A DNA stretch of 64,000 nt from Circinella minor (lineage: Eukaryota; Mucoromycota; Mucoromycetes; Mucorales; Lichtheimiaceae). Position numbers and translations under genes: made by a program. This document shows, piece after piece, positions 35,034 to 46,174 of the stretch. The first letter of the stretch is position 1; each line of letters starts with the position of its first letter. The notes beneath the pieces are model-generated. The model had not been told where the DNA came from and did no database searches. It was given only the letters and a program-made list of their open reading frames with translations. Location: the NCBI GenBank assembly GCA_016758965.1, contig JAEPRB010000106.1:1-64000 (forward strand), given 5' to 3'.

Positions 35034-36899
35034 TGACCAAGATCAAAAACCAAAAACGAAGGATTTATCATGATTTTATTACTGGGGACTTTATAGCTTA
35101 ACCTTTTTTTTCTCTGTGATTATTTTTCTTTTTTCTTTACTACTTTTTTTTTCAACAACGAACACCAACAACGACAACACCAATTATTTTCTTTTCTTTT
35201 TTATGTCTTTTCACTCCCCCCTTCTTTTTTTTATATAATCGAATATCTCACTTTTTTTATATTATCATGATTATGATTTATTATCTTATATTTCTTTAGT
35301 ATAGTAGTACCTATTCATTGTCTTTTTTTCGTTTTATCAATAAATTTTCAAGTCCCCTCCCTACTATCTAGTTATTTTTCTTAATTTGTTACATACCCGA
35401 CTACATGTAATATGTTTCATATATGTAGCGTTTATAGTTTTTATTATTAAGCATGTAACTTGGTATCACGGATTAACATCTCTTATTCATGCTTAACTTT
35501 TTTTTTCGAGCAAAGTAAAAAGTAAATGTTTAATATAATTAAAAGAGTGTTAATTTACTACTGGAAGATCTATTGAGTTAATAGATCGATCAAAAACTAT
35601 TTAAGAAAAGTCAGATATTTTGTTTCTTCTCTCGTACTTTATATATATATGGTATAGTATATACCCCATATATGTATATACTATTCTAAATATTAATAAA
35701 ATATGGAACCCCTATCAGCAAGGGGAAATCAAATATATAGTTAATAGATTCTTTTTACAAATTTTATTTGAGTGGTGTCAATATAAATTGTTTTAATAAA
35801 GTAAGAAAGAACTAAAATAAATTATTGCAGCTATGTTATAGAGCAAAAAATAAAAAAGAGTATTATTACTGTGATGTAAATCTTTGCATAATATTCTACT
35901 TGGGAGTTAAGTATAGTAATGTTAGAATCATATAATATCTTGTACTATTTAGATATATAAGTATTTATTCTCCTTGTTTTGGCGTTGTATAAGATTCTAG
36001 GCCCTTTGAGGGTGACAATTCCAGGAAAAAAAAAAGATTTAGAGTCTTCAAAAATGATATGTATTATATTTTATACATAACCACAATTGGTAAAATGGAA
36101 CATGTTGATTTTAATATATTTTTTTTTACTATATTATAACTTTTAACTTTTATATGCGCAGTAAATGCTATTGGTATAAGTGTATATAAAATTTAGTTAT
36201 ATTGTTATACTAAAGATATGAACGTATATTATTGGTTTTGTTTCTATTATATCTTATAACATATAGCATCCGTATTTAGATAGCTGTGAATAAGTATGAT
36301 AGTACAAACCAAGCTAAATAAAAATGTCTGTTGCTTAGCAACATGTTTCCATGACTCTTGTTTTATTTGTATTAGCTAATCAATCAGATATTTAATTTGT
36401 CCTTTTTTTTATTAACTATATCTATTTTGAAAAAAAGATATAAATATATAAAAGAAAAATAAAATCGCCAGCAAAAAAACAAGTACCATACAATATATAT
36501 ATATATATATAAAGTCTGGCCAAATCTCAAAAGAAGAGAAAAAAGCATTTCTTTGTTTTATAATAGGTGACCGTGCACTATCAAATCTTCGTATATAGTG
36601 TTACAATTTTTCTTTTTGTATCCCCCTCCTTTTTTTTTCTAAAGTTCTCAAAATGTTTTCTATCCTACGAAAAAAGAAACTAGTAGTCCCTTGTCTTCAT
36701 TTTTTGAGGAGTAAAAAAAAAATTACTAATAGTTGAATTATTTATTTTTTTCATTCTTTTCTCTTTCAAGTTCTTCTTTCTTAATTATACAGATATAAAC
36801 TACCGTTTAATAAAAATAACAATAACCAGATATTACAAACGACAAGTTAAGCAACGACAATACCAAATTATCAACGTCAATAACAGTTTATAAAATAAA
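35034..36899. other. 3' flank of unit 2 and AT-rich spacer
   Basis: 1.87 kb. To 36017 it repeats the 3' flank of unit 1; beyond that it is unique AT-rich sequence and the promoter of the small secreted gene. No gene seen. A hairpin lies at 35654-35684. Confidence 0.65.
35654..35684. repeat. Perfect 11-bp hairpin
   Basis: ATAGTATATAC, a 9-nt loop, then GTATATACTAT. The equivalent place in unit 1 (about 33606-33630) is a simple TA run, so the hairpin is specific to unit 2. Confidence 0.8.
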
Positions 36900-37205
36900 A
36901 TGTATCAACCACTATCCCCAGTATTCGGATTATTTTTATTTTTATCAGTAACAGTAACATACGTATCAGCTGTAACTGTCGACGTGAACTATTGTGGACA
37001 AGATCAAAAAAGCATAATTAATATCGATCCTGGTGCTTGTGGACAACAAATGTCATATCAAGATGTATGTGGTATCATGTCTCAAAGTCCAACTTCTAAT
37101 TGTAACCTATATACAGATTTGGAGTGTCAGAGCCAACCTGTATTCTCAGGTCATGATTTCAGTGAACAAAACAAGGGCAAAATTGGTTCAATAAAATGCA
37201 CATGA
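36900..37205 (+). CDS. Small secreted cysteine-rich protein
   Basis: Single exon, 101 residues. Residues 1-24 form a signal peptide (FGLFLFLSVTVTYVSAVT, cleavage expected around SA-VT). The mature part of about 77 residues has six Cys (in NYC, GAC, DVC, SNC, LEC and IKC), an even number compatible with three disulfides. It has no repeats and no basic cluster. Size, secretion signal and Cys content are those of fungal effector-like or wall-associated small secreted proteins. I do not recognise a family. It stands 1.9 kb downstream of the duplicated secreted Phe/Pro-repeat genes on the same strand. Confidence 0.75.
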   Translation: MYQPLSPVFGLFLFLSVTVTYVSAVTVDVNYCGQDQKSIINIDPGACGQQMSYQDVCGIMSQSPTSNCNLYTDLECQSQPVFSGHDFSEQNKGKIGSIKCT

Positions 37206-38368
37206 GATGATCTTAAAGATAAAAAAAAATCATATTTTGATGAGTTATCATTTTTGCTTTTATTTCGATAGCAATAAGAGATCATTTCTTTTCCCACTCC
37301 ACCTACATCTTCTCTATACGTATCTTCTTTTCTCTCTCTCTCTTTTTTTTTTATAATTAATTGTGTTATCATTATATAATTACTGCTACTATTATAATTC
37401 TTACTATTACTATTATCTCACTTTATATATATGTTATTAATAAAATTATTTCGTTTTCCATTATTTCCGTTGATTCATTTACTCAAAAGGAAAAAAAAGG
37501 GGGGGGGAGGCCAAAGAAAAAATTGGTTAGTGTAAGATTACCGTTGCTTCTCCTTATAAATGTTGTGTAATTTTTTATTTTTTTTGAGAAAAAGAAACCA
37601 TAAAAGTGTATAAATCAAAAAAGCGAAAATGAAATACAACACCTTCACTTGAAAAGAAGGAAAGCAAAGAGAAAAAAAAAAGGACAGGGTCCCTTTTTTT
37701 TGTTATTTATTTTCAATTATTATATAAAAAGATGAGATAATTGGTCTACAGAAAAAGTAAAAGAAAAAGGGAGGAAAGATTTATTTTATTTTATTTTACT
37801 ATATTTAGAGAGATTACGTATATTCTTATAATACAAATAAAATAGTTTTTTTTAATATGCTCAAGTGCTGGTGAATGTAGAAAGAAAGAACAAAGAAAAC
37901 AAACTTATCTTTCTTCCGAGTGTTCTCCTGCCCTCCTCCCCATCCCTCATATTTACCAAGAAATCAATTTTATTGTTCTCAAGCATTTTACATTATTGCT
38001 GTTGTATGTTGAGTCTCTCTCTTATTTGATTTAAGCAAGGAGGATTATGATAACTCCTTCACTTGATTAATACCCAATCAAATAAAAGAGAAGAGCAAGC
38101 CTAATTACCATCTATGTCATCAAGTCATGAGTAATATTTCTTTGCTTGTAAAAAGTATTTCTTTTTTACAATAAACAAAATATAACTCTATATTGCTCTC
38201 ATATAATGATAATAAGAATAATATACTTAAAAACAAAAAAGCTGTAATAAAAGGAGGTGATGAGATAAAGAGAATAAGGAAGAATGAAAGATAGGAATAA
38301 GCGGGGGGGGTGGAGAGTTATATACATGAATAATATATACATCTAGTATTTAAAAATTCAAAGGTAAT
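37206..38368. other. Low-complexity convergent intergenic region
   Basis: 1.16 kb between convergent genes with (CT)n, G-run (37500-37508) and A/T runs. A T(G/C)ATTATTGG-poor, featureless spacer; no gene seen. Confidence 0.65.
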
Positions 38369-39873
38369 CTAATGAGGATGTTCAATAGCAAAACTGACAT
38401 AAGAAGCCAGTAATCCCATACCAGACTTGGTTGTTAAATTACAAGATGGATTTTTACCCCAACCATAATAGAGTACATAAGATCCACGTAATTGTAATGC
38501 TTCTCTTGTCAAATAGATTCGCACATCACATTCATTTTCAATTCTAGCACTTAGAATGATGGGTAATTCTTGATGATCGTCGTTTGAATTTCGTATACTA
38601 AATCCAAGTACTTCATCAACAGGTGACCATGGATCATTTTCGAAATTTTCAAAGGTAATTTTAATTGTACATCGTTTCATATTATAATCATTCTTTTCTT
38701 CATATCCTGCAAATGTCATCCGGGGACTTGACATATAGCCCTTGCCTTGCATTGCATAAGTTGCTGCGATCCCAAGACGATGACCTACTTTGGCTAATCC
38801 ATGTGCAGACAAATGAACAAAATCATCCATGCTAGTGTCTATACTGGATACAGCACATATTTGGGTTTCTAAGTATGTATATCTTGGGGCCAAGGAACGA
38901 TATTGATTTTCCCGTACCAAATTCCAAGAAGCATCTTGAATATTACTTCCACCCACACAACGACCCAATTGTACAGATACGATAGGAATATGAGAGTTCA
39001 TATCTTTCAACATATCAGTAAGTAATTGGGCCGTATTATAACCATACACAGATGGATCGGATGAACATGCATCTGTTTCTCCTTGATACCACAAAAACCC
39101 AGCAATATTCCCACCCACTTTTTCAATTCTAGCCATCATGGCGCCATAGAGTGTATTGCTTGGATTCTGTTGGTCTCGTTCCATCCATTGGGTGGATGAT
39201 GTACCGCCATGTGCTGAAGCTACCAAACCAACAGGAATATTATCATTTTCTTTTCGATACGATTGAGCAAAGGCAAGACCTAATGATGCGCCACGAACAT
39301 GTAGAATGGCTGGATTACGTACAGTTGGATCTGGGATACGATGATGAACGGGTCGTGGTGATTCTGAAAGTCGATGTGTAGGTTCTTGAGCTACAGCCCA
39401 TGTTTCATTGGATTGATATAGATGGACACCAGGCGTTGGATCCAATATTGCTAATTTTTCTCCATCATTATAATATCCATGACCACGCATATTACTTTGC
39501 CCTGCCATGATCCAAATATCACCCACATAAACTGAATCAGCATTATCAATAGTATAAGGCCCACCTACACCGAACGGGTGGATTTCGTCATTGTCAAGTT
39601 TGACGTAAGCAATGTTGGTTTTTGGATTACGTTGTAAGATTTGATAACTTGTTACATTCTCGTATATAACATTCTTGTATTCTGTTTGCGGAAAGGGGGT
39701 ATCAATGTATTGTACACTTTTTTTTGTTGTCGTTGTTGTTGTATAAATGAATATATTTGATTTTCAGTTAGATGAATTATAAAACGGTAAAAAATAAAAA
39801 ATAAATAAAAAAGACTCCCTCACATATTGTTCTGATTCATATTTATAACTTTAACGTCTTCTTCAACTCGCAT
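38369..39873 (-). CDS. SASA-domain carbohydrate/sialate-type acetylesterase
   Basis: Two exons are proposed, 39873-39824 and 39716-38369, giving 465 residues. The large exon carries GDIWIMAGQSNMRGHG: the GQSNM block with nucleophile Ser at about residue 91 is diagnostic for SGNH-type SASA esterases (sialic acid 9-O-acetylesterase and CE6 acetylxylan esterase relatives). Other blocks are HGGTSSTQW, FLWYQGETDA and the catalytic D-x-x-H in MDDFVHLSAHG (His about 319). Upstream, FGVGGPYTIDNADSVYVGD is typical of the family's beta-domain lead-in. Family enzymes remove O-acetyl groups from sugars or plant cell-wall xylan. The 5' exon is less certain: it was picked because ATG 39873 opens a short frame ending at GTGAGG, whose phase fits the acceptor at 39717. 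With it the protein has no signal peptide, which is odd for this family. Confidence 0.85.
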
Positions 39874-39972
39874 TCTCTCTCTTTTTTTTTTTTTTTGAAT
39901 GTATTTTTATTAAAAAAAAAGCTCTAAATAACAATGGTAACACAAGCGAAAGAAGCTTTTCTTTATTACAAT

Positions 39973-41075
39973 TTAGGTCCATTCTCCTTTTAATGGTTCG
40001 GCTGGATTACTTTTCTTTTCCAAGTCAAGTTCATCGAAAACACTTTTATCTACACCAACGTGTTCAATATGTTCTTCATCTTTCTTTTCCATCTTTTCTA
40101 ATTCTTTACCAGCTTCACCTAGTTCCTTTGTTATTTTTTCTGTAGCACCAATTAACATCAATTCACAATACTTGTAGTTCAAAAATTCGGACGTTGTATC
40201 CATGGAAACAAAACGTCGATCTTGGAATAATTCCATCAATGATTCGGGATAGTCGGCCTTTTGTTTGCCTGATAATCCACCTTGAGGAGGTGATGGTTTT
40301 GATGGATTCTTGACAGCAATCACAATACTAGCTTGCTCATCAATATTGAAAGCTTTTTGAACATCATGTGGTTTATCTGGTAGTGTTAACATATATGCCA
40401 AATGCGAATGACCATGATGTGTTGTAATTTCATATACACCCGAGCCCTATTACATGTGATCATATGAGAAAAAAAATCATTTTAATAATTATGAAAACAA
40501 GTTGGGAAGAAGATATATAAAATTTAATTTACCATAGGTCGAGAAGGTTCTATTGTTCGTTCACCTTTTGTTTTCGTCTCATAAAATTGTTCCTTGAACG
40601 CTCCTGCCACATCATCTAAATTTTTAGATGCTTCGGCCACAAAACCCCAGTAACGTGAATGTTTTTGAGTATCGGGTAACATTTTTTTCCCTAATACAAT
40701 TAACGTGGGCTCACGCTTGGATTGAGACGAATTCCAATAAGGTTTCAAAACCATATAAACTTTTTGAACATCACTGGCATCACTAACTTTTTCAGTATCT
40801 ACCTATATATATTTATAAGCGTATCTTTAGCAAAAATTACTAGAAAGGGAGGGAGGATTATTATCATTACTCTGTATATCAATTTTTTTTTTTTTTACCT
40901 TTGGTCTATACAAAAAGTAAATATGTCCTTTTTCTAATATAGTAGGTTTATCTTCTTGAGATGAATTGTTTTTGTCCTCTTCAGTTTTGGATTGTTTTGT
41001 CTTTTTTTCTGGAGGTTCATCTTTATTTTTCCCTTCGTCTTTGGAATCACGTTTTGTACCGCGTTTGGGTGGCAT
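39973..41075 (-). CDS. Conserved fungal protein of unknown function
   Basis: Three exons: 41075-40899, 40802-40533 and 40446-39973, giving 306 residues. The N-terminus is a highly charged Lys/Glu/Asp stretch (PPKRGTKRDSKDEGKNKDEP and PPEKKTKQSK), possibly a nuclear signal. It is followed by a conserved globular region: ILEKGHIYFLYRPKV, DVQKVYMVLKP, LIVLGKKMLP, RYWGFVAEASK, YETKTKGERTIEPSRPMGSG, HLAYMLTLPD and IVIAVKNPS, then YPESLMELFQDRRF. From memory, ascomycete homologues of this block are often labelled BTB domain transcription factor, though I see no convincing BTB fold and would not use that name. The C-terminus is Lys/Glu-rich. It sits 100 bp upstream of the esterase gene and 228 bp downstream of the Rab gene, all on the minus strand. 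Confidence 0.75.
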
Positions 41076-41303
41076 GAATGGATATTTTATAAAAAAATTA
41101 ATTTTACTAATGAAATAAAAAAAAAAAGGAGTATTATTGATAAAGTAGTTTTATATCAATTTTTTTTTTGTGAGTTGCAAGGGTGATCAAGATGATTTCA
41201 TTATGAAATTGAAAAAAATATATATATATAAAGGGTGGGGTATTTTATCAAAGTATTCATAATATACAATTTATGTTTATCAGAGTAAAAAAAAAAACGG
41301 ATT

Positions 41304-42309
41304 TCAACAACTACAATTAGTGCTATTGTTAGAAGTGGATGGTGCATGATCTAATTTAATAGCTTCTCCACGTAACATTTTTGCCTGTTTATCTCCCAAG
41401 GTCGTTAATCTTCCTGATAATTTATTAAATATTTGATGAACCAATGTTTCAAATGCTTGATCAACATTGGTTCGATCTAAGGCTGACGTTTCCATAAACA
41501 TTAATCCATTTTGTTCCGCATACGTTTTGGCTTCCTCTTGCGTTACTGTGCGTTCATTGTTTAAGTCGGACTTGTTCCCTACAAGCATAATAATAGAATC
41601 TGGGTGTGCGTCATTTAATCGTAGTTCTCCCAGCCAACGTGGAATATCTTCAAATGTGTCATGTCGTGTAATGTCATAAACTAATAAAGCTCCTACTGCT
41701 CCACGATAATACCTACATAACCCCTTCCACAATATTATTATTAATTATCTCAGTCTGTTTCTCATTTCGAAATCCCTTCCTTTTATAATTTCAAGCCTCA
41801 ATACATTATATAAAAGTTGCATTCCAACCCCCTCCCTGAAAAGGCTTACACTTCTTACCGTTTAGTAATTGACCTATACCGTTCTTGACCTGCTGTATCC
41901 CAGACTTGAACGCGTACTCGTTTATCATTAATGGTCATTGTTTTAATGTTTAAATCGAGTCCTAATTGTTTTTCATTTAATTTTTTTATTATTCCATTTG
42001 ATTTTTTCATGCTTTTTTTATCCGGCCCCCTTTTTTCTTCATTAGATAAAAACGGCAGTGTCATAAAAAGCAACTTTTATATACCAACCCCACTTCTCTC
42101 ATTCTTTGTCTTTTTTTTTCAAGAGAAAAAAAAAACAAACTATTTTAATAGCTTCTCGAGAGACTTTATTTACCTATTGTACTTTTACTGGCCAACTCAA
42201 AGGTATCATTAACAAATCGACCGAGTAAGTTTGTTTTACCTACTCCTGAAGCGCCAACAACTACTAGTTTAAAAACATAGTCGTATGAATTTTCTTCTTG
42301 AGGTTCCAT
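41304..42309 (-). CDS. Rab11/Ypt31-like small GTPase
   Basis: Three exons: 42309-42174, 41961-41859 and 41712-41304, giving 215 residues. GTPase motifs: P-loop GASGVGKT (19-26), WDTAGQE (66-72), NKSD (126-129) and [19 protein letters not shown] is Rab11-typical. It ends NCSC, a C-x-C double-geranylgeranylation site for membrane anchoring. Rab11/Ypt31 proteins drive vesicles from the trans-Golgi/recycling endosome to sites of growth and recruit myosin V and exocyst. Unusual: after STIG the switch I region reads LDLNIKT instead of the near-invariant VEF/VDF, losing the conserved Phe. This follows from the only in-phase splice acceptor (TTAG at 41962), so a different exon 2 start should be tested. 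Closest class by eye is Rab11. Confidence 0.88.
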
Positions 42310-43952
42310 AAATAATAATAATACGTGTGTGAAAGGAAGACAAAAAAAAAAGAAGAATACTAACAGTGTTGCGCAAAAAGCTTTTTTAATTGTATAACGG
42401 TTTTTTTTAATGTATCACCATTCATAACAATAATGCACGAGAGTTGCAATTTTTAAGGTTTAGCCTTTTAATCTTAAAAAAAAATTGTATTCATAATTAG
42501 AGTTAAAAAGAAGTTTTGTTTTGAATGCGTTTGATATCGGTAAATATTATATATATATTTTCTGATAGTAATCATTACATTTGATAAGTACTGGCTATTT
42601 ATTTAAGCATTCAAAATGTTTGTTTACTTGATGATATCATGTACATAAACTATTGGGGGAACTCTACGTAGAATATGCTGTCAATAAGTAGATCATATGG
42701 TGATAGATTATAGTAAAAACAGAAATCCTGAATGTTAGAATCGTGAGAACAAGAAATTCTGGGGTCATACAAAAAGTATTACCATTCAACTTTTTTTTAA
42801 AATTACTACCAAGTGCTTATGATATATATCAAGATTACTTGCTATTATCTGGTTTTTATTATTTTATATCACTATTTATATTTCCCTCCCACTCACGCTT
42901 GACTTATCTATTATACAGAAAAATTATACAAGTGGTTACCCCTGTGGGATAGAACAAAGTACTTAATAAAGAAATATCTTTAAGTGTTATAAAGACAGAT
43001 ATCATTGTAAAAAAGAAAGAAAAAACCATACCACTAAATGTGATACCCATATTCAATGTGCAATATTATATTCAAAATCTGAAACCTTATACTCAGAAAT
43101 ACATTGTCCTTGTGGGCCATTATGTATGGTGGATTATATTAATTGTTGAGACAAGTCTTTGTCGGGTAATAATAACAAGAAAGAGAGGTAAATTCTCTAA
43201 GAAGGACTTAAATAATTAAAGAGATACATGAACATGGTGTTAATTTTGTGATCAACATTGGTGAAATATGAACAATTTTTTTTATAATGTTGGTGCTGAG
43301 AAGAACGACTTGTAATATGATAACTCTTTCACTGTAAAAAAAAGTTATTAAAATTAAAAAATTTGATTTAATAACCACTTGAGTGAAATAATATTCTGTT
43401 ACAATCAAGGTTAAAGTTAAATATGCTTTAAAAGCAAAGTGATACCTAAACTATATCTACTTTAATCCCTGGGGAATTATTTTACATTGAAGACCTAAGG
43501 TATACCCATATTTGCTATATTTTTGTTTAGTAATAAAACATCAGATTTAAGTATATAGAAATGGCATTTTAATAGCAGAAAAATATATAATATGTTGCTA
43601 TGAAGGTAAATATTTGATAGCATTAATTGCCGTGTTAACATATCTTTTTGAAAAACAATACTGATACAGAAAAAAAAAAGGGTAACCACCAGGGATAGGG
43701 AAAAGGAAAAAGGGTAAAGCATATTTTTAATATCATCACCCAACTGAGTGCATTTTCTTCTATTCTACTTAATTTTCATTGGTTAATAGTTTAAATACAG
43801 AGAGGTTTTTTTTTTCTTCGCTTACACGTAACTACGCACTATTATTATTTATTTTCCCTTTTTTTTTTTTTAAAAAAAACTAAAACTTTCAAATTTACAA
43901 CATAAAGAATCTCAACTAGTATAAATAAAAAAAAGAAGACGATAATAATAAA
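42310..43952. other. AT-rich divergent intergenic region
   Basis: 1.64 kb between divergent starts of the Rab and SR genes. No supported gene. The last ~170 bp (43785-43952) look like a promoter/5' UTR with T- and A-runs. Confidence 0.65.
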
Positions 43953-45341
43953 ATGGGACATAGAGTTTATATTGGAAGACTTGCACGTGATGCATCAAGA
44001 AGAGATCTTGAACGATTGTTTAGAGGATATGGTCGATTAGAAGAAGCTACTGTAAAAACTGGATTTGGATTTGTAGAATTCGCCGACAGAAGAGATGCTG
44101 AAGACGCCGTTCATGATCTTCATGGAACGCGCTTTTTGGGTAACAGGTAAAATATTAATAATGAAAAAACAGTTATTGCGATTCCTATATTTTTTTTATG
44201 TGCTATTTTTTGCGCGCTATATTTATATTTATACATATAATTAAATGATGATAATGTACTTATACTTATACTTATGATATGATATTTTACTTTATTTTAT
44301 AAAAATAAATAAATAGAATTATTGTAGAAGAAGCTATGAATAGACGTCGTGGTGGTGACCGTGATCGGTAAGAAAAATATTTATGGTTAAAAAAATATGC
44401 TGGTTTTTTTTTTGTGAGAAAAAAAAAGAAATTATTCATTTAAACTTTTTTTTTTTTTTGCAACACAATAACACGAAAATAATAAATAGTGTGAACCGTC
44501 TTGTTGTAAAGAATATTACGCCAGAAAGCACTTGGCAGGTAAGAAAAGAAATAAAAGAAAGCAAATCTCGTGCATTAAAAAAATGAATTACTAAAAAAAG
44601 ATGCTATTTGATGATAATGTAAATATAGGATTTGAAAGATTTGATGAAAAAAGCTGGTCGCGTTACATTTGCAGATATTCTTAAAGATCGTGATGGTGAA
44701 GGGTAATAGATCGTTGATAGCAATTTATTCAGTTCTTTTATGTTATAATCTATAAATATTAATACAGTTACTAAAAAATATATATTTTTATGTATATCTA
44801 ATTTTTTAGTGTTGTTGAATTTGCACATCGTGAAGATATGAAGTATGCATTACGTGAATTGGATAATGCTCGTTTGAATGGACAACGCATTAGTTTGATG
44901 GAAGCAGTAAGTTTTTTAATTTCTTTTTATAATTTTTTTTTTTACATACACAAAATTCCATCTATAATTTTTCCCCAAAAAACATATCGGCCTCCCCCCC
45001 CCAAATTAGAAGGCCGAACAAATTGAATGTGCCACCTTTAACATTATTTTATTATATTATTTTAGGGTCGCAGGAGGAGATCTTCCCGCAGTCGCAGTCG
45101 GTCTCCAGACGATTCAAGACGTGGTCGTTCTCGATCTAGATCGCGTTCCACGTCTATGGAACGAAGAAAAGACGAGGACCCCATGGATGAAGAAGAAAAA
45201 GATAATTATCGTACACCATCACCTTCCAGTGAACGAAATAATAAGGATGAAGAAGAGGATGATGATAAACGTAGTATCCATAGTGACGATCGTAGTGACG
45301 ATCGTAGTGATGGTAACGATAATCATAGTGATCGGGATTAA
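43953..45341 (+). CDS. SR splicing factor with two RRMs (SRSF1/Srp2-like)
   Basis: Six exons: 43953-44146, 44317-44367, 44490-44538, 44629-44702, 44810-44906 and 45066-45341, giving 246 residues. RRM1 (about 3-70) begins RVYIGRLARDAS with RNP1 as GFGFVEFAD. A short Arg/Gly linker (NRRRGGDRDR) follows. RRM2 (about 84-152) has the pseudo-RRM heptapeptide region TWQDLKDLM (97-104), close to the SWQDLKD signature of SRSF1. The last exon is an RS domain (SSRSRSRSPDD, RGRSRSRSRST) and an acidic DDRSDD tail. SR proteins select splice sites in the nucleus and are regulated by SRPK/Clk phosphorylation of the RS repeats. The phases of all six exons agree. Confidence 0.95.
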
Positions 45342-46174
45342 ATGCAATAATAGTCAACAATCACCTAACAATCATAACAACAACGACAAAAAAAAAAGAC
45401 AATTGGAAATTCTAACCTTTATTCAACAAACCAAAAAAAAAAAAATTAAAACAATGGGGTAAAAAAATAATCAATGATCCAAAAAAAAAAAAAAAAAGAA
45501 ACCATGAATGTTTGTTGCTGATACACGAAAAAAAAAAGAACACGCTCGTACATAAAAAATACACAATCGCAAATGATGTTTAAAAAAAAGAGCCTTTTTT
45601 TAATTTTTATTGTGGGTCCATTGAATATTGAATGAGTTTATGGGTTGTTTATAAAAAAAGAAAAAGTTGTTACCAACGATTACAAACAACGTGTTGAACC
45701 ACCGAGAAAGGAGTGAATGGCGGGATTCATGGTGAATAATTGGAAGTACAAAAAAGTCTAGCGTAGGACAAAGTAAAATTGAACCTTTTTTTTTTCAGGT
45801 GATACCCAGCATTTGTACCTTTGTGTCTATTTTCCATGGAAAAAAAGCCCATTAATATCTTTTTTAACCTTTGACTTCTTCATCGCTTTGTCCTCTCTCT
45901 CCCCCCCAATTTCATTAACAAAACACAAACACACGTTTACGCCCAAAAAGAAAAAAAATTAAGGCTCTAGACTTTTTATTTTTTGTTCTTCTTTTCCTTT
46001 TCTCTTTCCTTTCCTTTCCTTTCCTTTTCATTTCATTTTCTTTTTGTTTAACCCATAACCATTCGTTTGTTATAACAAAACATCACCCACTTTCCAATTC
46101 CTTTTCTTTAATACCCCCCCTTTTCATTTATTAACCCCTTCCTATCATTAATGGCCTTATTGAGCTGTTTTTAG
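45342..46174. other. Low-complexity intergenic region, likely mucin promoter
   Basis: 833 bp. A-runs at 45423-45500, and a pyrimidine-rich block at 45880-46140 with a (TTTCC)n stretch at 46006-46028. Such CT-rich tracts often precede highly expressed fungal genes. No gene seen. Confidence 0.6.
46006..46028. repeat. (TTTCC)n microsatellite
   Basis: About four to five TTTCC units in the pyrimidine tract upstream of the mucin-like gene. Confidence 0.75.

Larger units (their letters stand above)
34003..36017 (+). repeat. Tandem duplication, unit 2
   Basis: Second copy of the roughly 2-kb unit, directly downstream of and in the same orientation as unit 1. Flank divergence (scattered substitutions and small indels) is clearly higher than divergence in exon 1, where only a few bases differ, which suggests purifying selection or gene conversion on the signal-peptide exon. 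Confidence 0.85.
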
